From: CAYVSF01 sp046482855
Lineage (GTDB): Bacteria; Bacteroidota; Bacteroidia; Bacteroidales; UBA12077
Length of the DNA: 14,319 nt
NCBI GenBank assembly: GCA_046482855.1
Contig: JAWOEH010000007.1
Coordinates: 1-14,319, forward strand
Direction: 5' to 3'
Part shown: positions 13,222-14,319 of the stretch, one piece after another
Position numbering within the stretch: position 1 is the first letter of the stretch
How the letters are laid out: the number at the start of each line of letters is the position of its first letter
Notes under the pieces: model-generated
The model's database searches: none
The model's input: the letters and a program-made list of their open reading frames with translations, nothing else
Told to the model about the DNA's origin: nothing
Translations under genes and position numbers: made by a program

Positions 13222-14319
13222 ATGAAAAACTTTGTTTGTTTATTGACACAAATCTGCCTGATTACCGTACTAGCAATTGCAGTAAATAGTAAGCTTTTTG
13301 CAACAACCCAAAAAGCAAACTACGAAGAATTCCAAGGAACACCAGAAAGAGACAGAAACAACCAACACCAAAAACCCAATGTCCACTACCGATCACTAGG
13401 ACTAAACGAATTCGACTACTATGCATCAGGAGATGTCGACAACGACGGAATCCCAGGAACACTAGAAGACGCACAAAAACTAAAAGAAGGACTACAAAAC
13501 GACAACCTAACACAAAGAGAAAAATACAGAGCAGATGTAAACGCCGACGGAGTAGCAGACTCATTAGACACAAAAGCAATAAACGCCTACGCAAACGGCG
13601 ACGGAAAACTAATCGGAATAGACTACACCTCCCCTGACCACACCCTTGAAGAAAAAAAAGAATTCGTAACAAATATTTACAGAAATTGTTTAATGCCAAT
13701 GCTCCCACACACATTTAATGCAGCAGGCGAAATGGTTTTACTAACAGACGGCTGGACCTGCGGTCCATACGCAACTCAAGCAATGATTGCATTAAAAGGT
13801 ATTTCAGATATTGATAAATATCTAGAAAGATCTTATATTAGCAATCCCGACTTTGTAAAAACATTCAACACAGAAGTCAATGGTTTATTTAATATTCAAG
13901 CAAATATGAGGTGGCAAAAAACAAAAAACAATATTATGCACATTATTACAGACATACCCCTAGGAGACGATTTAATGAATCCCGATCATCATTTAGTAAT
14001 AGATTCTCAAACAGGAAGACTTGCAGGAATTGGAACTGTCTATCACGCTTCAAAAACAACTGTTGACCAGGTATGGGAAGGAATAGGAGATGATGGAGAA
14101 TTATATTCTCATATAATAAACAATTCCAACATAAGAAGTTATTGGGTAATAGACGACAAAATAACAGAAAATCCAGATGTAGATTTCATCAACGAAGACT
14201 ATGCCTACAAAAGATACGAAGCCCCAGAAGGCGAATCAACTCTAGAACAAAAAGTTTACGAATACGACGATAGCAAAAATTATTCATTAGAGGAACTTAA
14301 CGCAGAACCAGAATTCTAC
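13222..14319 (+). CDS. Secreted dockerin-repeat protein with cysteine-peptidase-like region (partial)
   Basis: The frame is open from ATG 13222 to the window end (366 residues seen, C-terminus missing). The N-terminus has a signal peptide (ILLV-rich, likely cut after LFA, residue 27). A linker is followed by two dockerin-type calcium loops: D71-V-D73-N-D75-G.. with E82 at position 12, and D105-V-N107-A-D109-G.. with D116 at position 12, each with its helix. Dockerins usually sit at the C-terminus and bind cohesins, so an N-terminal pair is unusual. Residues 168-366 are unassigned. The block GWTC180GPYATQAMIALKG resembles a cysteine-peptidase (C39-like) nucleophile site, and DH256H257LVID could supply histidine and aspartate about 77 residues later; this is inference. 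Codons 31-130 are extremely biased to A or C in the third position, unlike the later part. Confidence 0.8.
   Translation, partial: MKNFVCLLTQICLITVLAIAVNSKLFATTQKANYEEFQGTPERDRNNQHQKPNVHYRSLGLNEFDYYASGDVDNDGIPGTLEDAQKLKEGLQNDNLTQREKYRADVNADGVADSLDTKAINAYANGDGKLIGIDYTSPDHTLEEKKEFVTNIYRNCLMPMLPHTFNAAGEMVLLTDGWTCGPYATQAMIALKGISDIDKYLERSYISNPDFVKTFNTEVNGLFNIQANMRWQKTKNNIMHIITDIPLGDDLMNPDHHLVIDSQTGRLAGIGTVYHASKTTVDQVWEGIGDDGELYSHIINNSNIRSYWVIDDKITENPDVDFINEDYAYKRYEAPEGESTLEQKVYEYDDSKNYSLEELNAEPEFY

Noticed and set aside
13262..13714. 150-codon open frame on the minus strand, rich in Leu/Arg
   Set aside because: It is antisense to the dockerin gene. Its openness follows from the lack of T and G in the wobble positions of that gene, and its composition is not protein-like.

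Overview
The window looks like chromosomal DNA of a member of the Bacteroidota, probably Bacteroidia (a Marinilabiliales-like lineage is a guess). The clues are near-exact matches to the phylum's -7 promoter element (TAnnTTTG) upstream of two genes, the general lack of Shine-Dalgarno sites, a membrane-anchored LytTR regulator of a type common in this phylum, a DUF5694 lipoprotein, and a protein with dockerin repeats. No rRNA, tRNA, CRISPR array, insertion sequence or integrase was recognised.

Left part (1-5619): loosely packed, mostly single-gene units. It starts with a decayed outer-membrane beta-barrel gene (about 123-645), followed by a short tandem-repeat patch (641-745). Then come a small two-helix membrane protein (+), a zinc-dependent alcohol dehydrogenase (-) whose stop overlaps the previous gene's stop, a DUF5694 lipoprotein (-), an Hsp20 small heat-shock protein (-) and a small DUF4190-like membrane protein (-). 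The lipoprotein and Hsp20 genes each have their own intrinsic terminator. The gaps at 4248-4700 and 5004-5619 are long; the second holds a possible broken membrane-protein gene.

Middle part (5620-10004): a LytTR regulator with membrane helices is followed, after a 159-base gap with a good Bacteroidota promoter, by a B12-binding radical SAM protein of the DUF4070/HpnP-HpnR type. Facing them are a WYL-domain regulator and, upstream of it on the same strand, an unusually short and divergent FtsA-like actin-fold protein. A 9-bp perfect inverted repeat in front of the WYL gene is a candidate operator.

Right part (10149-14319): a two-gene operon with a 4-base ATGA overlap encodes a TMTC-like protein (GT-C membrane glycosyltransferase with C-terminal TPR repeats) and a DPM1-like family 2 glycosyltransferase. 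Together they resemble a polyprenyl-phosphate-sugar synthase and the membrane enzyme that uses its product, possibly for protein O-glycosylation. The window ends inside a secreted protein with an N-terminal pair of dockerin calcium-binding repeats and a putative cysteine-peptidase-like region. The linker and dockerin part has an extreme codon bias: codons 31-130 include none ending in G and four ending in T.
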